In this document: positions 9,532-18,278 of the stretch, piece by piece
Position numbering within the stretch: position 1 is the stretch's first letter
Layout of the letters: every line of letters begins with the position of its first letter
Source of the DNA: Actinomadura physcomitrii
GTDB taxonomy: Bacteria > Actinomycetota > Actinomycetes > Streptosporangiales > Streptosporangiaceae
Length of the DNA stretch: 64,000 bases
Direction of reading: 5' to 3'
NCBI RefSeq assembly: GCF_008923205.2
Contig: NZ_WBMS02000031.1
Location: 47,404-111,403 of the forward strand
Notes under the pieces: model-generated
Seen by the model: only the letters and a program-made list of their open reading frames with translations
Told to the model about the DNA's origin: nothing
The model's database searches: none
Made by a program: the position numbers and the translations under genes

Positions 9532-9869
9532 GCCCGCACCCGCTCCCGTTTGTTCTACCGCGCCGACACCTTTCGGTGAGTCCGCCGCGAGACACCGCGG
9601 CCGACCTTGGTCGTGCCGTCCCGCCTCGAGGGCGGCTCATATCCGAGGCACCGGCCAGTAAATATAAATCATTCAGTTCTTATAGCTACATCATCGACCC
9701 TGTCAACCGATCCGCCCGCACGATGCGCCGGGCCGATGACGCTCCGCGGCCCTGCCAGAGCTCGCCAAAAGGGCTAGAGGAATGCACTGTTTCTCTTGAC
9801 GCCCGTCCCGGCCAGGAAGACAGTGACTACTGTCTTCGAGATCGATCGCCCAGCTGGGCGGAAGGCAGG
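9532..9869. other. Divergent intergenic region between CAR and Rieske operon
   Basis: No gene is supported here. A frame upstream of the Rieske gene is open, but its residues are not family-like and no ribosome-binding site precedes its ATG. The stretch has one A+T-rich patch (9660-9690) in otherwise GC-rich DNA, and a perfect palindrome at 9817-9836. It probably holds the promoters of both divergent units. Confidence 0.5.
9817..9836. promoter_or_regulatory. Perfect palindrome, putative repressor operator
   Basis: AAGACAGT-gact-ACTGTCTT is an exact inverted repeat with 8-bp arms. It lies 33 bases before the Rieske GTG and 16 bases after a TTGACG hexamer (9796-9801). Size and position fit a TetR-family operator. 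Two TetR genes follow the operon downstream (15096-15791 and 15880-16521). Which protein binds is inference. Confidence 0.5.
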
Positions 9870-11231
9870 GTGACCACCACGGAAGCTTCAACGACAACGC
9901 GGCCGCGCGGGATCGACGACGAGGTACGCGACGACTTCGTGCCCAAGGACGCCTACATCGACCCCGCCTATGTGCAGTGGGAGAAGGAGCGCCTCTGGCC
10001 CCGGGTATGGCAGGTCGCCTGCCGGGAGGAGGAGATCCCCGGCACCGGCGACTACCTGACGTTCGACGTCGCCGACGAGTCGATCATCGTGCTGCGGCTG
10101 GGCGACGGCTCCATCCGCGCCTACTACAACGCCTGCCAGCATCGCGGCAGGCGGCTGACCGAAGGCTGCGGCACCGCCGGCCACCTGTACTGCCGCTACC
10201 ACGGCTGGCGGTGGAACCTCGACGGGTCCGTCCGCGAGATCGTCGACGAGCAGGACTGGGACGGCCGGGTCGACCGGGACCGGTTGCGGCTCAAGCAGCC
10301 CCTCGTCGACACCTGGGGCGGTTTCGTCTTCATCAACATAGATCCCGACGCCCGGCCGCTGCGCGAGTACCTCGCGCCGGTCCCGGAGGTCTTCGACGCG
10401 TTCGAGTTCGGGAAGTTCCGGCACCGGTGGTACAAGACCGTCGTCCTGCCCTGCAACTGGAAGACGGCGCTGGAGGCCTTCAACGAGGGCTACCACGTGC
10501 AGACCACGCACCCGCAGCTGCTGCGCAACAACGACGACATGACCGTCAGCACCGCGCACGGCATCCACGCGACGTTCACCGCCGCCGAGGGCAACTGGCC
10601 GCTCGGCGCACCGTCCCGGCGGCTGGGCCTGCCGTTCCCGGACGACCTGCGGCCCGGCTTGATCAAGTTTGTCGAGCTGATGGAGGAACAGCTCAAGGCG
10701 ATCTGGACGCCCCGCGACCTGGACGCGGCCCGCCGATTGATGGTCGACCTCGACGACGGCTCGGACCCCGCGGCGGTACTCGGCACGATGATGCGCTTCG
10801 CGGCCGAGGCGGCCGAGAAGGAGGGCGCCGGCTGGCCGCGGCTGACGATCGAGAACCTCATGCGCGCCGGGCAGGACTGGCACATCTTCCCTAACCTGAT
10901 CGTGCTCCCGTACCCCGACGGCGCGCTCTGGTACCGGGCGCGGCCGAACGGCGCCGATCCCGACTCGTGCATCTTCGACATCTGGTCCCTGGTCCGCTAC
11001 GCCCCCGGCGCGGAACCGAAGCTGAACCGCGAGTACTACGCGGACTGGCAGGACCACGACCAGTGGGGCAAGATCCTCGAACAGGACTTCGACAACCTCG
11101 CCGCCGTCCAGCAGGGCATGAAGTCCCGCGGTTTCGAGGGCGCCCGGCCGAGCCCCGTCCAGGAGATCGCGATCTCCAACTTCCACCGGGTCCTCCGCCG
11201 GTACTACACGATGGAGCCGGTGTCCTCATGA
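9870..11231 (+). CDS. Rieske non-heme iron oxygenase, alpha subunit (module A)
   Basis: This 453-residue oxygenase hydroxylates a cyclic substrate with O2. The Rieske 2Fe-2S ligands are C89/H91 (CQH) and C108/H111 (CRYH). The catalytic domain has EAFNEGYHVQTTHPQ with H209 and H214 as mononuclear-iron ligands, and an Asp in DFDNLAAVQQG near the end is the likely third ligand. I chose GTG 9870 (TTTEASTTTR follows), with GGAAGGCAGG just upstream, over a longer open frame. The stop overlaps the flavoprotein ATG. No beta subunit or reductase is encoded in the operon, so electrons must come from elsewhere, for example the ferredoxin at 20236. It is paralogous to the enzyme at 23488. Confidence 0.9.
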   Translation: MTTTEASTTTRPRGIDDEVRDDFVPKDAYIDPAYVQWEKERLWPRVWQVACREEEIPGTGDYLTFDVADESIIVLRLGDGSIRAYYNACQHRGRRLTEGCGTAGHLYCRYHGWRWNLDGSVREIVDEQDWDGRVDRDRLRLKQPLVDTWGGFVFINIDPDARPLREYLAPVPEVFDAFEFGKFRHRWYKTVVLPCNWKTALEAFNEGYHVQTTHPQLLRNNDDMTVSTAHGIHATFTAAEGNWPLGAPSRRLGLPFPDDLRPGLIKFVELMEEQLKAIWTPRDLDAARRLMVDLDDGSDPAAVLGTMMRFAAEAAEKEGAGWPRLTIENLMRAGQDWHIFPNLIVLPYPDGALWYRARPNGADPDSCIFDIWSLVRYAPGAEPKLNREYYADWQDHDQWGKILEQDFDNLAAVQQGMKSRGFEGARPSPVQEIAISNFHRVLRRYYTMEPVSS

Positions 11232-12952
11232 CCGACGAACGGAACTGGGACGTCGTCACCGACCTGCTCGTGGTCGGCAGCGGCGGCGGAGCGCTGTGCG
11301 CCGGCCTGGTCGCGCACGACCGGGGCATGCAGGCGCTGATCGTCGAGAAGACCGCGAAGATCGGCGGCTCGACCGCGATGTCCGGCGGCGTGCTCTGGCT
11401 GCCCGACAATCCGGTCAGCCGCCGCGCGGGCGTGCCGGACGGCCGCGAGGACGCCAGGAGGTACTTCGCGGCCGTGGTGGGCGACGAAGGCCCGGCCACC
11501 AGCGAGGCGCGCCGGGAGGCCTTCCTCGACACGGTCGAACCGATGGTCGAGTTCCTCGGCGAGGCCGGGGTTCCCTTCCGGCACTGCGAGGGCTACTCCG
11601 ACTACTACGACGACCGGCCCGGCGGAAAGGCCCGCGGCCGCTCGCTGGAGACGGAGCTGTTCGACACGGCCACCCTCGGCCCGTGGGAGAGCAGGCTGAG
11701 GATCACCGACGACATGCCCCCGATTCCGGCGCACACCGGGGATGTCGCGTCGCTCTCGATGGCGCCGCGCACACTGCGCAGCCTGCGGACGGTCGCCGGC
11801 ATCGCGGGCAGGCTCGTCGCGGCGAAGGCGCGGGGAAAGCGGCTCCGCGGCTCGGGCGTGGCCCTGCAGGGCTACATGCTGGCGGCGCTGGCCCGCCGGG
11901 ACGTTCCCGTGTGGACGGACAGCCCGCTGGAGGATCTGGTCACCGAGGGCGGTCGCGTGATCGGCGCGATCGTCGGCCACAACGACCGGAAGCTGCGGAT
12001 CCGGGCCCGGCGCGGGGTGCTGCTGGCGGCAGGCGGATTCGCGCACAACGCGGAAATGCGCGAACGCTATGGCCGCCGGCCCGCATCGACGGCGTGGACC
12101 TCCGCCAACCCGGGCGACTCCGGTGAAGTCATCGAAACGGCCATGCGCCACGGCGCGGCGGTCGACATGATGGACGAGGCTTGGTGGATCCCCTCCTCCA
12201 TCCCGCCCGGCGGGAAACCGATGTTCGCCGTCTACGAACGGTCAAAGCCGTACGCGATCATGGTGGATGGGCAGGGCGAACGCTTCTGCAACGAAGCCGC
12301 GTCCTACATGGAAGTCGGCCGGCACATGTACGAACGGCACGCACAAGGGATATCCGCCGTGCCGAGCTGGTGGATCACCGACTCCCGCAACCGCAAACGC
12401 TACCTCTGGGGCACGACGCCAGGCGGAGTGACCCCGAAGAAGTGGCTGGAGAGCGGATACCTCAAGCGCGCCGACACCATTGAGGAACTGGCCCGGCTGT
12501 GCGGGATCGAGCCCTCGCGGCTGCGTGCGACGGTGGACCGCTTCAACAAGTCGGCCGCACGTGGCGAAGACCCGGAGTTCCACAAGGGCGAACGGGCCTA
12601 CGACCGCTACTACGGCGATCCCACGGTGCGTCCCAACCCGTGCGTCGGCCCCGTGGAAAAGCCCCCGTTCTACGCGGTCGCCCTCTACCCGGGTGACGTC
12701 GGGACCTCGGGCGGGCTGCTCACCGATGAGCACGCCAGGGTGCTCACCGACGCCGGCGCCCCCATCGACGGCCTGTATGCCACCGGAAACGGCACCGCCT
12801 CGGTGATGGGCAGGCACTACCCGGGCGCCGGGGCGAGCATCGGCGCGTCCTTCGCCTTCGGCTGGATCGCCGCGCACCACGCCGCCGACGTAGCCGACGC
12901 AGCCTCGAGAACCGACGCGAAATCCTCGATCGGAGCTGAGAACCTTGACTGA
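11228..12952 (+). CDS. FAD-dependent dehydrogenase, 3-ketosteroid delta-1-dehydrogenase-like
   Basis: This 574-residue flavoprotein belongs to the succinate dehydrogenase/fumarate reductase/KstD group. It has the dinucleotide-binding motif VVGSGGGALCAG (residues 15-26) and E40 of the ribose-binding glutamate type (LIVEK). Near the C-terminus it has YPGDVGTSGGL and YATGNGTASVMGRHYPGAGASIG, the pattern of 3-ketosteroid 1-dehydrogenases. That family inserts a double bond next to a ring ketone. The actual substrate may be another cyclic ketone. The ATG overlaps the Rieske stop, and its own stop overlaps the E1 alpha start, so it is coupled to both. It is longer than its module B counterpart (468 residues). 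Confidence 0.85.
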   Translation: MTDERNWDVVTDLLVVGSGGGALCAGLVAHDRGMQALIVEKTAKIGGSTAMSGGVLWLPDNPVSRRAGVPDGREDARRYFAAVVGDEGPATSEARREAFLDTVEPMVEFLGEAGVPFRHCEGYSDYYDDRPGGKARGRSLETELFDTATLGPWESRLRITDDMPPIPAHTGDVASLSMAPRTLRSLRTVAGIAGRLVAAKARGKRLRGSGVALQGYMLAALARRDVPVWTDSPLEDLVTEGGRVIGAIVGHNDRKLRIRARRGVLLAAGGFAHNAEMRERYGRRPASTAWTSANPGDSGEVIETAMRHGAAVDMMDEAWWIPSSIPPGGKPMFAVYERSKPYAIMVDGQGERFCNEAASYMEVGRHMYERHAQGISAVPSWWITDSRNRKRYLWGTTPGGVTPKKWLESGYLKRADTIEELARLCGIEPSRLRATVDRFNKSAARGEDPEFHKGERAYDRYYGDPTVRPNPCVGPVEKPPFYAVALYPGDVGTSGGLLTDEHARVLTDAGAPIDGLYATGNGTASVMGRHYPGAGASIGASFAFGWIAAHHAADVADAASRTDAKSSIGAENLD

Positions 12953-13916
12953 CGAAGCGGGCCTGCTCGGCATCTACCGCACGGCAGTGCGGATCAACCG
13001 GGCGGACGAGAAACTCCGCGGCCTGCTGACCTCCGGCGAACTGGCCGTCTCCTATTACTCCCCCCGCGGGCAGGAGGTCGTGGCGGCGGGGATGATGAGC
13101 CGGCTGCGCGCCGAGGACTACCTCGTCACGACCTACCGGGGAATCCACGACCAGATCGCGAAGGGCATCCCGCTGGAGCCGCTGTTCGCCGAACTGTTCG
13201 GACGCGTCGACGGCACGTGCAAGGGCAAAGGCGGCCCGATGCACGTCACCCAGCCGGAGACCGGCGTCATGGTGACCACCGGTGTCGTCGGCAGCGGGCT
13301 GCCGATCGCGGTCGGCCTCGGACTGGCGGCGCAGGTCCGCGGCCAGGACCGGGTCACCGTCGTGTGCTTCGGCGACGGTGCGAGCAACATCGGCGCCTTC
13401 CACGAAGCGCTCAACATGGCAGCACTGTGGAGGCTTCCGGTGGTCTTCCTGTGCCAGAACAATCGCTACGCCGAGTCCACCCGGTACTCCGACGGCACCA
13501 CGGTCGAGCGGATCGCGCAACGTGCCGCCTCGTACGGAATCCCCGGGGTGACGGTCGACGGCAACAACGCGGGCGAAATGGCGGAAGCGGCATCACAGGC
13601 CGTCGCCCGCGCGCGGGCGGGCGAGGGTCCGACCTTGCTCGAAGCGATGACGTACCGGTTCATGGGCCATTACTTCGGCGACGCGGGCGCATACATGGAC
13701 GCCGACGAGTTCGTCGCCGCGCAGGCGGCGGATCCGGTGCCTGCGCTCCGAAAGGAATTGCTGCGCGCGGGAATCAGCACCGAAGAGGAGCTGACCGCCC
13801 TGGAGAACGAAGAACAGGCCGCGGTCGACTCCGCGGCGGCCTTCGCCAAAGCCAGTGCCTTGCCCGGCGTCGACGAATTGCGCCGGGACGTGTACCGAGA
13901 GGAGGTCGTGGCATGA
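12945..13916 (+). CDS. TPP-dependent dehydrogenase E1 alpha subunit (module A)
   Basis: This is a 323-residue E1 alpha of the acetoin/2-oxoacid dehydrogenase type. It binds thiamine diphosphate with the beta subunit and decarboxylates or cleaves a 2-oxo or acyloin substrate, passing the acyl group to lipoamide. The TPP motif runs from GDG (143-145) to NN (172-173). The sequence KGKGGPMH and TTGVVGSGLPIA are typical of the AcoA branch. It starts at TTG 12945 with GGAGCTGAG upstream, inside the end of the flavoprotein gene, and overlaps E1 beta by ATGA. It is paralogous to the protein at 21012. Substrate identity (acetoin, other acyloins, 2-oxo acids) is undetermined. Confidence 0.88.
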   Translation: MTDEAGLLGIYRTAVRINRADEKLRGLLTSGELAVSYYSPRGQEVVAAGMMSRLRAEDYLVTTYRGIHDQIAKGIPLEPLFAELFGRVDGTCKGKGGPMHVTQPETGVMVTTGVVGSGLPIAVGLGLAAQVRGQDRVTVVCFGDGASNIGAFHEALNMAALWRLPVVFLCQNNRYAESTRYSDGTTVERIAQRAASYGIPGVTVDGNNAGEMAEAASQAVARARAGEGPTLLEAMTYRFMGHYFGDAGAYMDADEFVAAQAADPVPALRKELLRAGISTEEELTALENEEQAAVDSAAAFAKASALPGVDELRRDVYREEVVA

Positions 13917-14902
13917 GCCCCCAGAGCCGGATCAGCCTTCAGCAGGCGTGCAATCAGGCGCTCGACGAGGCGATGGCCGCCGACGAGTCCGTCATCCTGC
14001 TCGGCGAGGACATCGGCGACCGCGAAGGAGGCGGCACCTTCAAGGTCACCAGCGGACTGTCCACGAAGTACGGCACCTCCCGGGTCCGCACCACGCCGAT
14101 CTCCGAACAGGCCATCGTGGGCTCCGCGGTCGGGGCGGCCATCGCGGGGCTGCGGCCGGTCGCGGAGATCATGCTGATGAACTTCGTGACCGTGGCGATG
14201 GACCAGCTGGTCAACCACGCCGCGAAACTCCGGTTCATGTCCGGCGGCCAGACCCACGTGCCGCTGACCGTCCGCACCGCGACCGGTGCCGGCGGCGGGT
14301 TCGGCGGACAGCACTCGGACATGCTCGAAGCCTGGCTCGCGCACGTCCCGGGGCTGACCGTCGTGGTCCCGTCCTCTCCGGCCGAAGCCAAGGGCCTGCT
14401 GCTGTCCTGCGTGTTCGACGACGATCCCTGCGTGTTCGTCGAGAACAACCAGATGTACTGGGACAAGGGTCCGGCACCCGAGCCCGGCCTGCGCATCCCG
14501 CTGCGCAAGGCGCACGTCGCCCGTGCGGGCACCGACGTCTCGGTGATCACTTACGGCCGTCCGGTCGGGCAGGTACTCGCGCTCGCGGAACAGTTGGCGG
14601 GCGACGGGATCTCGGTCGAAGTGGTGGACTTGCGCACAGTGTCCCCTTTGGACAGTCGCACGGTACTGGAATCCGTCGCCAAGACCCGGCGCGCCGTGAT
14701 TGTGCACGAAGCCGTCGGTCAGTTCGGTGTGGGCGCTGAAGTCTCCGCGCGGATTGGCGAAGAACTGGGCGGAGAACTGCACTCCCCTGTTATCCGCGTC
14801 ACCTCGGCGAACACGCCGGTCCCCTTCTCTCCCACGCTGGAAAAGGCTTATCTGTACCAGATCGGGGATGTCGAAACCGCCATCCGGAAGGTCGCTTCAT
14901 GA
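13913..14902 (+). CDS. TPP-dependent dehydrogenase E1 beta subunit (module A)
   Basis: This is the 329-residue partner of E1 alpha in an alpha2beta2 enzyme. It has the transketolase pyrimidine-binding domain (LLGEDIGDREGGGTFKVT near 29-46, then ISEQAIVGSAVGAAIAG) and a C-terminal transketolase domain. The conserved glutamate in the SEQA segment should activate the TPP aminopyrimidine. I chose the ATG at 13913 rather than the longer open frame because it overlaps the E1 alpha stop and gives a family-length protein. It is followed by a free lipoyl domain gene with another ATGA overlap, so alpha, beta and lipoyl proteins should be made together. Confidence 0.9.
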   Translation: MSPQSRISLQQACNQALDEAMAADESVILLGEDIGDREGGGTFKVTSGLSTKYGTSRVRTTPISEQAIVGSAVGAAIAGLRPVAEIMLMNFVTVAMDQLVNHAAKLRFMSGGQTHVPLTVRTATGAGGGFGGQHSDMLEAWLAHVPGLTVVVPSSPAEAKGLLLSCVFDDDPCVFVENNQMYWDKGPAPEPGLRIPLRKAHVARAGTDVSVITYGRPVGQVLALAEQLAGDGISVEVVDLRTVSPLDSRTVLESVAKTRRAVIVHEAVGQFGVGAEVSARIGEELGGELHSPVIRVTSANTPVPFSPTLEKAYLYQIGDVETAIRKVAS

Positions 14903-15144
14903 GCAAGGTCGAGGTCAGGATTCCCAAGCTGGGGATGTCCATGCAGGAAGGGCACCTGGTGGAGTTCCTGGTCCCGGAAGGCGGGCGGGTCGAGGCAGAA
15001 GCCCCGCTGTACGTCCTGGACACCGACAAGGTGGAGCAGGAGATACCGGCGCCGTCGGCGGGCACCGTGCACTGGATCGCCGAGCCCGAGACCGACTACG
15101 AGGTCGGCGCGCTGGTCGCCGAGATCACCGCGGACGGGTCGTGA
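14899..15144 (+). CDS. Free-standing lipoyl-carrier protein (module A)
   Basis: This 81-residue protein consists of a single lipoyl/biotinyl domain (IPKLGMSMQEG at the start, DTDKVE loop with K44 as lipoylation site). In ordinary complexes this domain is the N-terminus of E2. Here the E2 peripheral-binding and acyltransferase domains are absent and the gene simply ends. The E1 acyl product could be carried on this protein, but the acceptor that moves it to CoA is not encoded in the window. Its last 49 bases overlap the 3' end of the convergent TetR gene. The same arrangement recurs at 22981. Confidence 0.85.
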   Translation: MSKVEVRIPKLGMSMQEGHLVEFLVPEGGRVEAEAPLYVLDTDKVEQEIPAPSAGTVHWIAEPETDYEVGALVAEITADGS

Positions 15145-15791
15145 ACCCGCGGCGGGATCCCGCAGTCGAGCGGATCCCGCCGCAGCACACCGGCGATGAC
15201 GTAGCGCACGATCTCGTCGACCAGCGCGTCCTCCGCGCCCTCGTCCGGGCCGAGCAGCAGCGGATTCGTCACGGCGGCCGACAGCACCATGCCGAAGGTC
15301 AGCCGCACGATCTGCCGTGCGTCCGCCGCGTCGCGTCCCTGCTCCGCCACCCCCACTTCGACGGCCCGCACGAGCTCGTCGATCAGTCGCTCCAGCGGAC
15401 CGTCCACGCCGGACCCGAGCACCTGTGGATCGTGCGCGTACGCCGCGAGCAGGCTGAGGATGTTCAACCGGTTGTCCCGCAAGAACTCGTAGAGGCAGAC
15501 CACGTAGTCGCGTGCCAGGGTCTCCGCTCCGAGCCCGAGCCGCGCCCGGTTTTCGAATTCGTCCAAATAGGACTCGGCGACCTTGGAAAACGGCTCGAAG
15601 ACCGCCTCGCGAAACAACGCGACCTTGCTCGGGAAGTGCCGGAACACCATCTTCTCGGTCGCCTGCGCGCGGCGTGCGATCTCCCGGGTGCGCGCACTGG
15701 CGTACCCGCGCTCAGCGAAGACCTCACGAGCCGCGGCCAGCACTGCTGAACGCACCTCCGCCGTACTCCTGCGCGCCGCCGTCGTCCCCAC
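15096..15791 (-). CDS. TetR-family regulator
   Basis: This is a 231-residue one-component regulator. The N-terminal HTH spans about residues 10-56 (AAAREVFAERGYASARTREIARRA...KMVFRHFPSK), followed by a variable ligand-binding domain. It is convergent with, and overlaps, the lipoyl gene. It lies next to a second TetR gene on the same strand. It is a plausible repressor of the Rieske operon (palindrome at 9817-9836), responding to a pathway CoA ester or substrate. The target is inference. The KMVFRHFPSK HTH end resembles that of the other two TetR proteins here (SMVFRHFESK, ILLFRHFGSK), so the three are related. Confidence 0.88.
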   Translation of the reverse strand: MGTTAARRSTAEVRSAVLAAAREVFAERGYASARTREIARRAQATEKMVFRHFPSKVALFREAVFEPFSKVAESYLDEFENRARLGLGAETLARDYVVCLYEFLRDNRLNILSLLAAYAHDPQVLGSGVDGPLERLIDELVRAVEVGVAEQGRDAADARQIVRLTFGMVLSAAVTNPLLLGPDEGAEDALVDEIVRYVIAGVLRRDPLDCGIPPRVHDPSAVISATSAPTS

Positions 15792-15879
15792 CTCCGCGCC
15801 CTACCGCACCTGACGCCAGAATATCCGGCCGCTGCCTGGGACCAGCCGACGGGCGATCGTGCACCTGAGCCCGGCAGGC

Positions 15880-16521
15880 TCACCCTGAACCCGCCGATGC
15901 CTCTTCGGCCGCAGGACTGTATCCGGATCCGCAAAGGATGAATTGCGCCAGCGCCGACGATATCTCGTCGGTTCCGGTCGCCGGTGGGAACAACGCGTCC
16001 CTGGCGAGCGCGGTGCCGAGGACGAGCGCCACCGTGAGGCGGATCGCTGCTCGCACATCGCCGACGACCGTCGTGCCGGTGCGTTCCATGTAGCGGTGGA
16101 CGCCGTCCATCAGAGCCTGCAGGCACGGCGCCAGCGGCGAGGGCTGCGACCGGTCCTCGTGCTCGCCCGCGCTGGCGGCCAACGAGACGAGGATGTGGCG
16201 ATTGTCGGAGCACAGTTGGTACAGCCCGCGGGCGAACTCCAGCGTGACCTCCCGGGAGTCCTGACCGGGCTCATCGTCCAACGTTCCGGCGAAGTCGTTC
16301 ATGAACTTGACCAACGGCGCCGCCGCGGTCGAGCGAAACAGCTCGGCCTTGGATTCGAAGTGGCGGAACACCATCGACTCGGTGACGCCGGCCCGGTGCG
16401 CCACCGAACGGATCGTCGCGCGCTCGAAGCCGCACTCCACGAACTCGGCGGAGGCGGCATCCGCGATGAGCTGCTTGACCTCGGCCGACGATCGTCGCTT
16501 GCGGTCGACGCGGGTAGTCAT
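15880..16521 (-). CDS. TetR-family regulator
   Basis: This is a 213-residue TetR protein with its HTH at about residues 12-60 (ATIRSVAHRAGVTESMVFRHFESK) and a helical effector domain. Its start codon is 24 bases from a perfect 9-bp-arm palindrome (16545-16565) that also overlaps the -35 box of the divergent aldehyde dehydrogenase promoter. It probably represses both itself and the dehydrogenase gene until a ligand binds. The end of the protein (EEASAGSG) looks unstructured. The ligand is unknown. Confidence 0.88.
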   Translation of the reverse strand: MTTRVDRKRRSSAEVKQLIADAASAEFVECGFERATIRSVAHRAGVTESMVFRHFESKAELFRSTAAAPLVKFMNDFAGTLDDEPGQDSREVTLEFARGLYQLCSDNRHILVSLAASAGEHEDRSQPSPLAPCLQALMDGVHRYMERTGTTVVGDVRAAIRLTVALVLGTALARDALFPPATGTDEISSALAQFILCGSGYSPAAEEASAGSG

Positions 16522-16544
16522 TGTTCCATCGTCGCACGCGAGAT

Positions 16545-16591
16545 CAAGGGAGTATCACTCCCTTGACATGTGGCGCACATTACAGTTAGAT
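16545..16591 (+). promoter_or_regulatory. Aldehyde dehydrogenase promoter with overlapping TetR operator
   Basis: CAAGGGAGT-atc-ACTCCCTTG (16545-16565) is an exact inverted repeat. A TTGACA -35 box (16563-16568) begins in its right arm. A 17-base spacer leads to TTAGAT (16586-16591) as -10. Binding at the palindrome would block RNA polymerase. The adjacent divergent TetR gene is the obvious candidate regulator. Confidence 0.65.
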
Positions 16592-16731
16592 GATTCAAAG
16601 GTTTCGGATCATCTGTCGTGGCCCGGGATGTGCGTGCCGGACCGGCGCGGGCGACGACACCTCGCATGCATCCCCTGAGTTCTGACGGCAGTGCGCCGCT
16701 TCCATCCACGACACCACGAGGAGATCGAAGG

Positions 16732-18198
16732 ATGTCGACCATCGAAGGCCGGTTGTTCATCGACGGCGAGTTCCGCGATGCGCGCTCCGGGCGCCGGTAC
16801 GAGGTGATCAATCCCGCCGACGAGTCCGTGATCGCCGAGGCGGCGGACGCCGGTGTGGAGGACGTCGCCGACGCGATCGAGGCAGCGCGACGGTTCGCGG
16901 ACGGTTCGGGATGGGGAACCGATCACGAGTTCCGGAAGAAGTGCCTGGTGCAGTTGCAGGAGGCACTGCGCGAGCGGTCCGACGACATCAAGGACCTGCT
17001 CATCGCCGAGGCCGGGGTGTGCGTCTCGAACATGGCGACCCACGTCGACGTGATGGTCGAGGGAATGGACTTCTTCAACGGCCTCATCACCTCGTTCCAG
17101 TGGGAGGAGGATCTGCCCCCGTTCGAGATCCTCGGCAACAGCAGCGGCCGCCGCGTCCGTTACGAGCCGTACGGGGTCGTCGGGGCGATCACGCCGTGGA
17201 ACGCGCCGTTCATGACCGCGATCTGGAAGGTGCACCACGCGCTGGCCACCGGCAACGCGGTCATCCTGAAGAGCGCTCCGGACACTCCGCTCACCGCGGC
17301 ACTGCTCGCGCAGGTGGTGGCCGAGGCGACCGACATCCCCAAGGGCGCCTATCACGCGATCAGCTCCGCGGACAAGGCCATCGTCGGCGACGCCATGACC
17401 GCGGACCAGCGCATCGACCTCTACCACTTCACCGGGTCACCCGGTGTCGGTCAGCGCATCGCCGAGCGCGCCGCCAACGGGATCCGGCACACCGTGCTGG
17501 AACTGGGCGGCAAGTCGGCGAATGTGATCCTGCCGGACGCCGATCTGGACATGGCCTGTGGTCTGGGTGTGGCGATGTGCATGTCGAACAGCGGCCAAGG
17601 CTGCGCACTGGCCACCCGGATGGTCGTCCACGCCGACATCTACGACGAGGTGCTGACCCGCCTGGAAGCGATGATCACTAACCTGCCGTGGGGCGATCCG
17701 CGGGATCCCGGCAACATGGTCGGTCCGATCATCCGCGAAGAGCAGCTGCAGCGCATCGAAGGCCTCGTGGACCGCGCGGTTGCGGAGGGTGCCCGGATGC
17801 TGGCAGGCGGCAAGCGGGGCCAGCGGTACGACCGCGGCTTCTGGTACGAGCCCACCCTGATCGCCGACGTCGACGAGAACGCCGAGATCGCCCAGACCGA
17901 GGTGTTCGGCCCGGTGCTGTCGGTGATCCGCTACGAGGGCGGTGACGATGAGGCCGTCCGGGTGGCCAACAACTCGCGCTACGGACTGTCGGCCTACGTG
18001 CAGTCCACCGACGAGGAGCGCGCCTGGGCGGTCGCGCACAAGCTACGGGCCGGCACCGTCAACATCAACAACTCCTTTTACCTGTCCCCGGACGCCCCGT
18101 TCGGCGGCTACGGGATCAGCGGCGACGGCGTGGAGCACGGTGTCGCGGGCTTCCGGGAATACCTGCGCATCAAGTCGATCGCCAGCCCGGCGAAGTGA
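16732..18198 (+). CDS. NAD(P)-dependent aldehyde dehydrogenase
   Basis: This 488-residue enzyme of the ALDH superfamily oxidises an aldehyde to the acid. The nucleophile is C291 (NSGQGCALATR), the general base E257 (LELGGKS) and the oxyanion asparagine N157 (TPWNAPF); the family's FTGS cofactor loop is present. The start chosen is the ATG preceded by GAGGAGATCGAAGG. The frame is open further upstream, but those residues are not family-like and would cover the promoter. An SDR start codon follows 15 bases after the stop, but that gene is destroyed. With CAR and LuxE/LuxC in the same window, aldehydes appear to be recurrent intermediates. Confidence 0.93.
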   Translation: MSTIEGRLFIDGEFRDARSGRRYEVINPADESVIAEAADAGVEDVADAIEAARRFADGSGWGTDHEFRKKCLVQLQEALRERSDDIKDLLIAEAGVCVSNMATHVDVMVEGMDFFNGLITSFQWEEDLPPFEILGNSSGRRVRYEPYGVVGAITPWNAPFMTAIWKVHHALATGNAVILKSAPDTPLTAALLAQVVAEATDIPKGAYHAISSADKAIVGDAMTADQRIDLYHFTGSPGVGQRIAERAANGIRHTVLELGGKSANVILPDADLDMACGLGVAMCMSNSGQGCALATRMVVHADIYDEVLTRLEAMITNLPWGDPRDPGNMVGPIIREEQLQRIEGLVDRAVAEGARMLAGGKRGQRYDRGFWYEPTLIADVDENAEIAQTEVFGPVLSVIRYEGGDDEAVRVANNSRYGLSAYVQSTDEERAWAVAHKLRAGTVNINNSFYLSPDAPFGGYGISGDGVEHGVAGFREYLRIKSIASPAK

Positions 18199-18212
18199 AC
18201 GGAGGCGTGGAC

Positions 18213-18278
18213 ATGCGACTGCAGGGCAAGATCATCGCGATCACCGGCGGCGGGTCCATCACCGGCGGCGGGTCCTGA
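18213..18278 (+). pseudogene. Short-chain dehydrogenase cut off after its first ~15 codons
   Basis: The frame begins MRLQGKIIAITGGGS, the standard start of an SDR (first beta strand and glycine motif), behind a good ribosome-binding site (GGAGG). After a tandem copy of the next 18 bases it reaches a stop. IS110-type sequence follows at once, so the SDR was lost by insertion or deletion. It was probably the second gene of the aldehyde dehydrogenase operon. Confidence 0.65.
18240..18275 (+). repeat. 18-bp perfect tandem duplication at IS junction
   Basis: ATCACCGGCGGCGGGTCC occurs twice head to tail (18240-18257 and 18258-18275). The first copy encodes the SDR glycine loop. The second ends where the IS110-type coding sequence starts. 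It may mark the insertion event. Confidence 0.7.

Noticed and set aside
7909..9579. Open 556-codon plus-strand frame over the CAR gene
   Set aside because: It is the antisense of an unambiguous, well-conserved multidomain enzyme; composition and lack of motifs mark it as a shadow frame.
9576..9869. N-terminal extension of the Rieske protein by about 98 codons
   Set aside because: The extension does not resemble the family, would cover the palindrome and probable promoter, and the GTG at 9870 has a ribosome-binding site.
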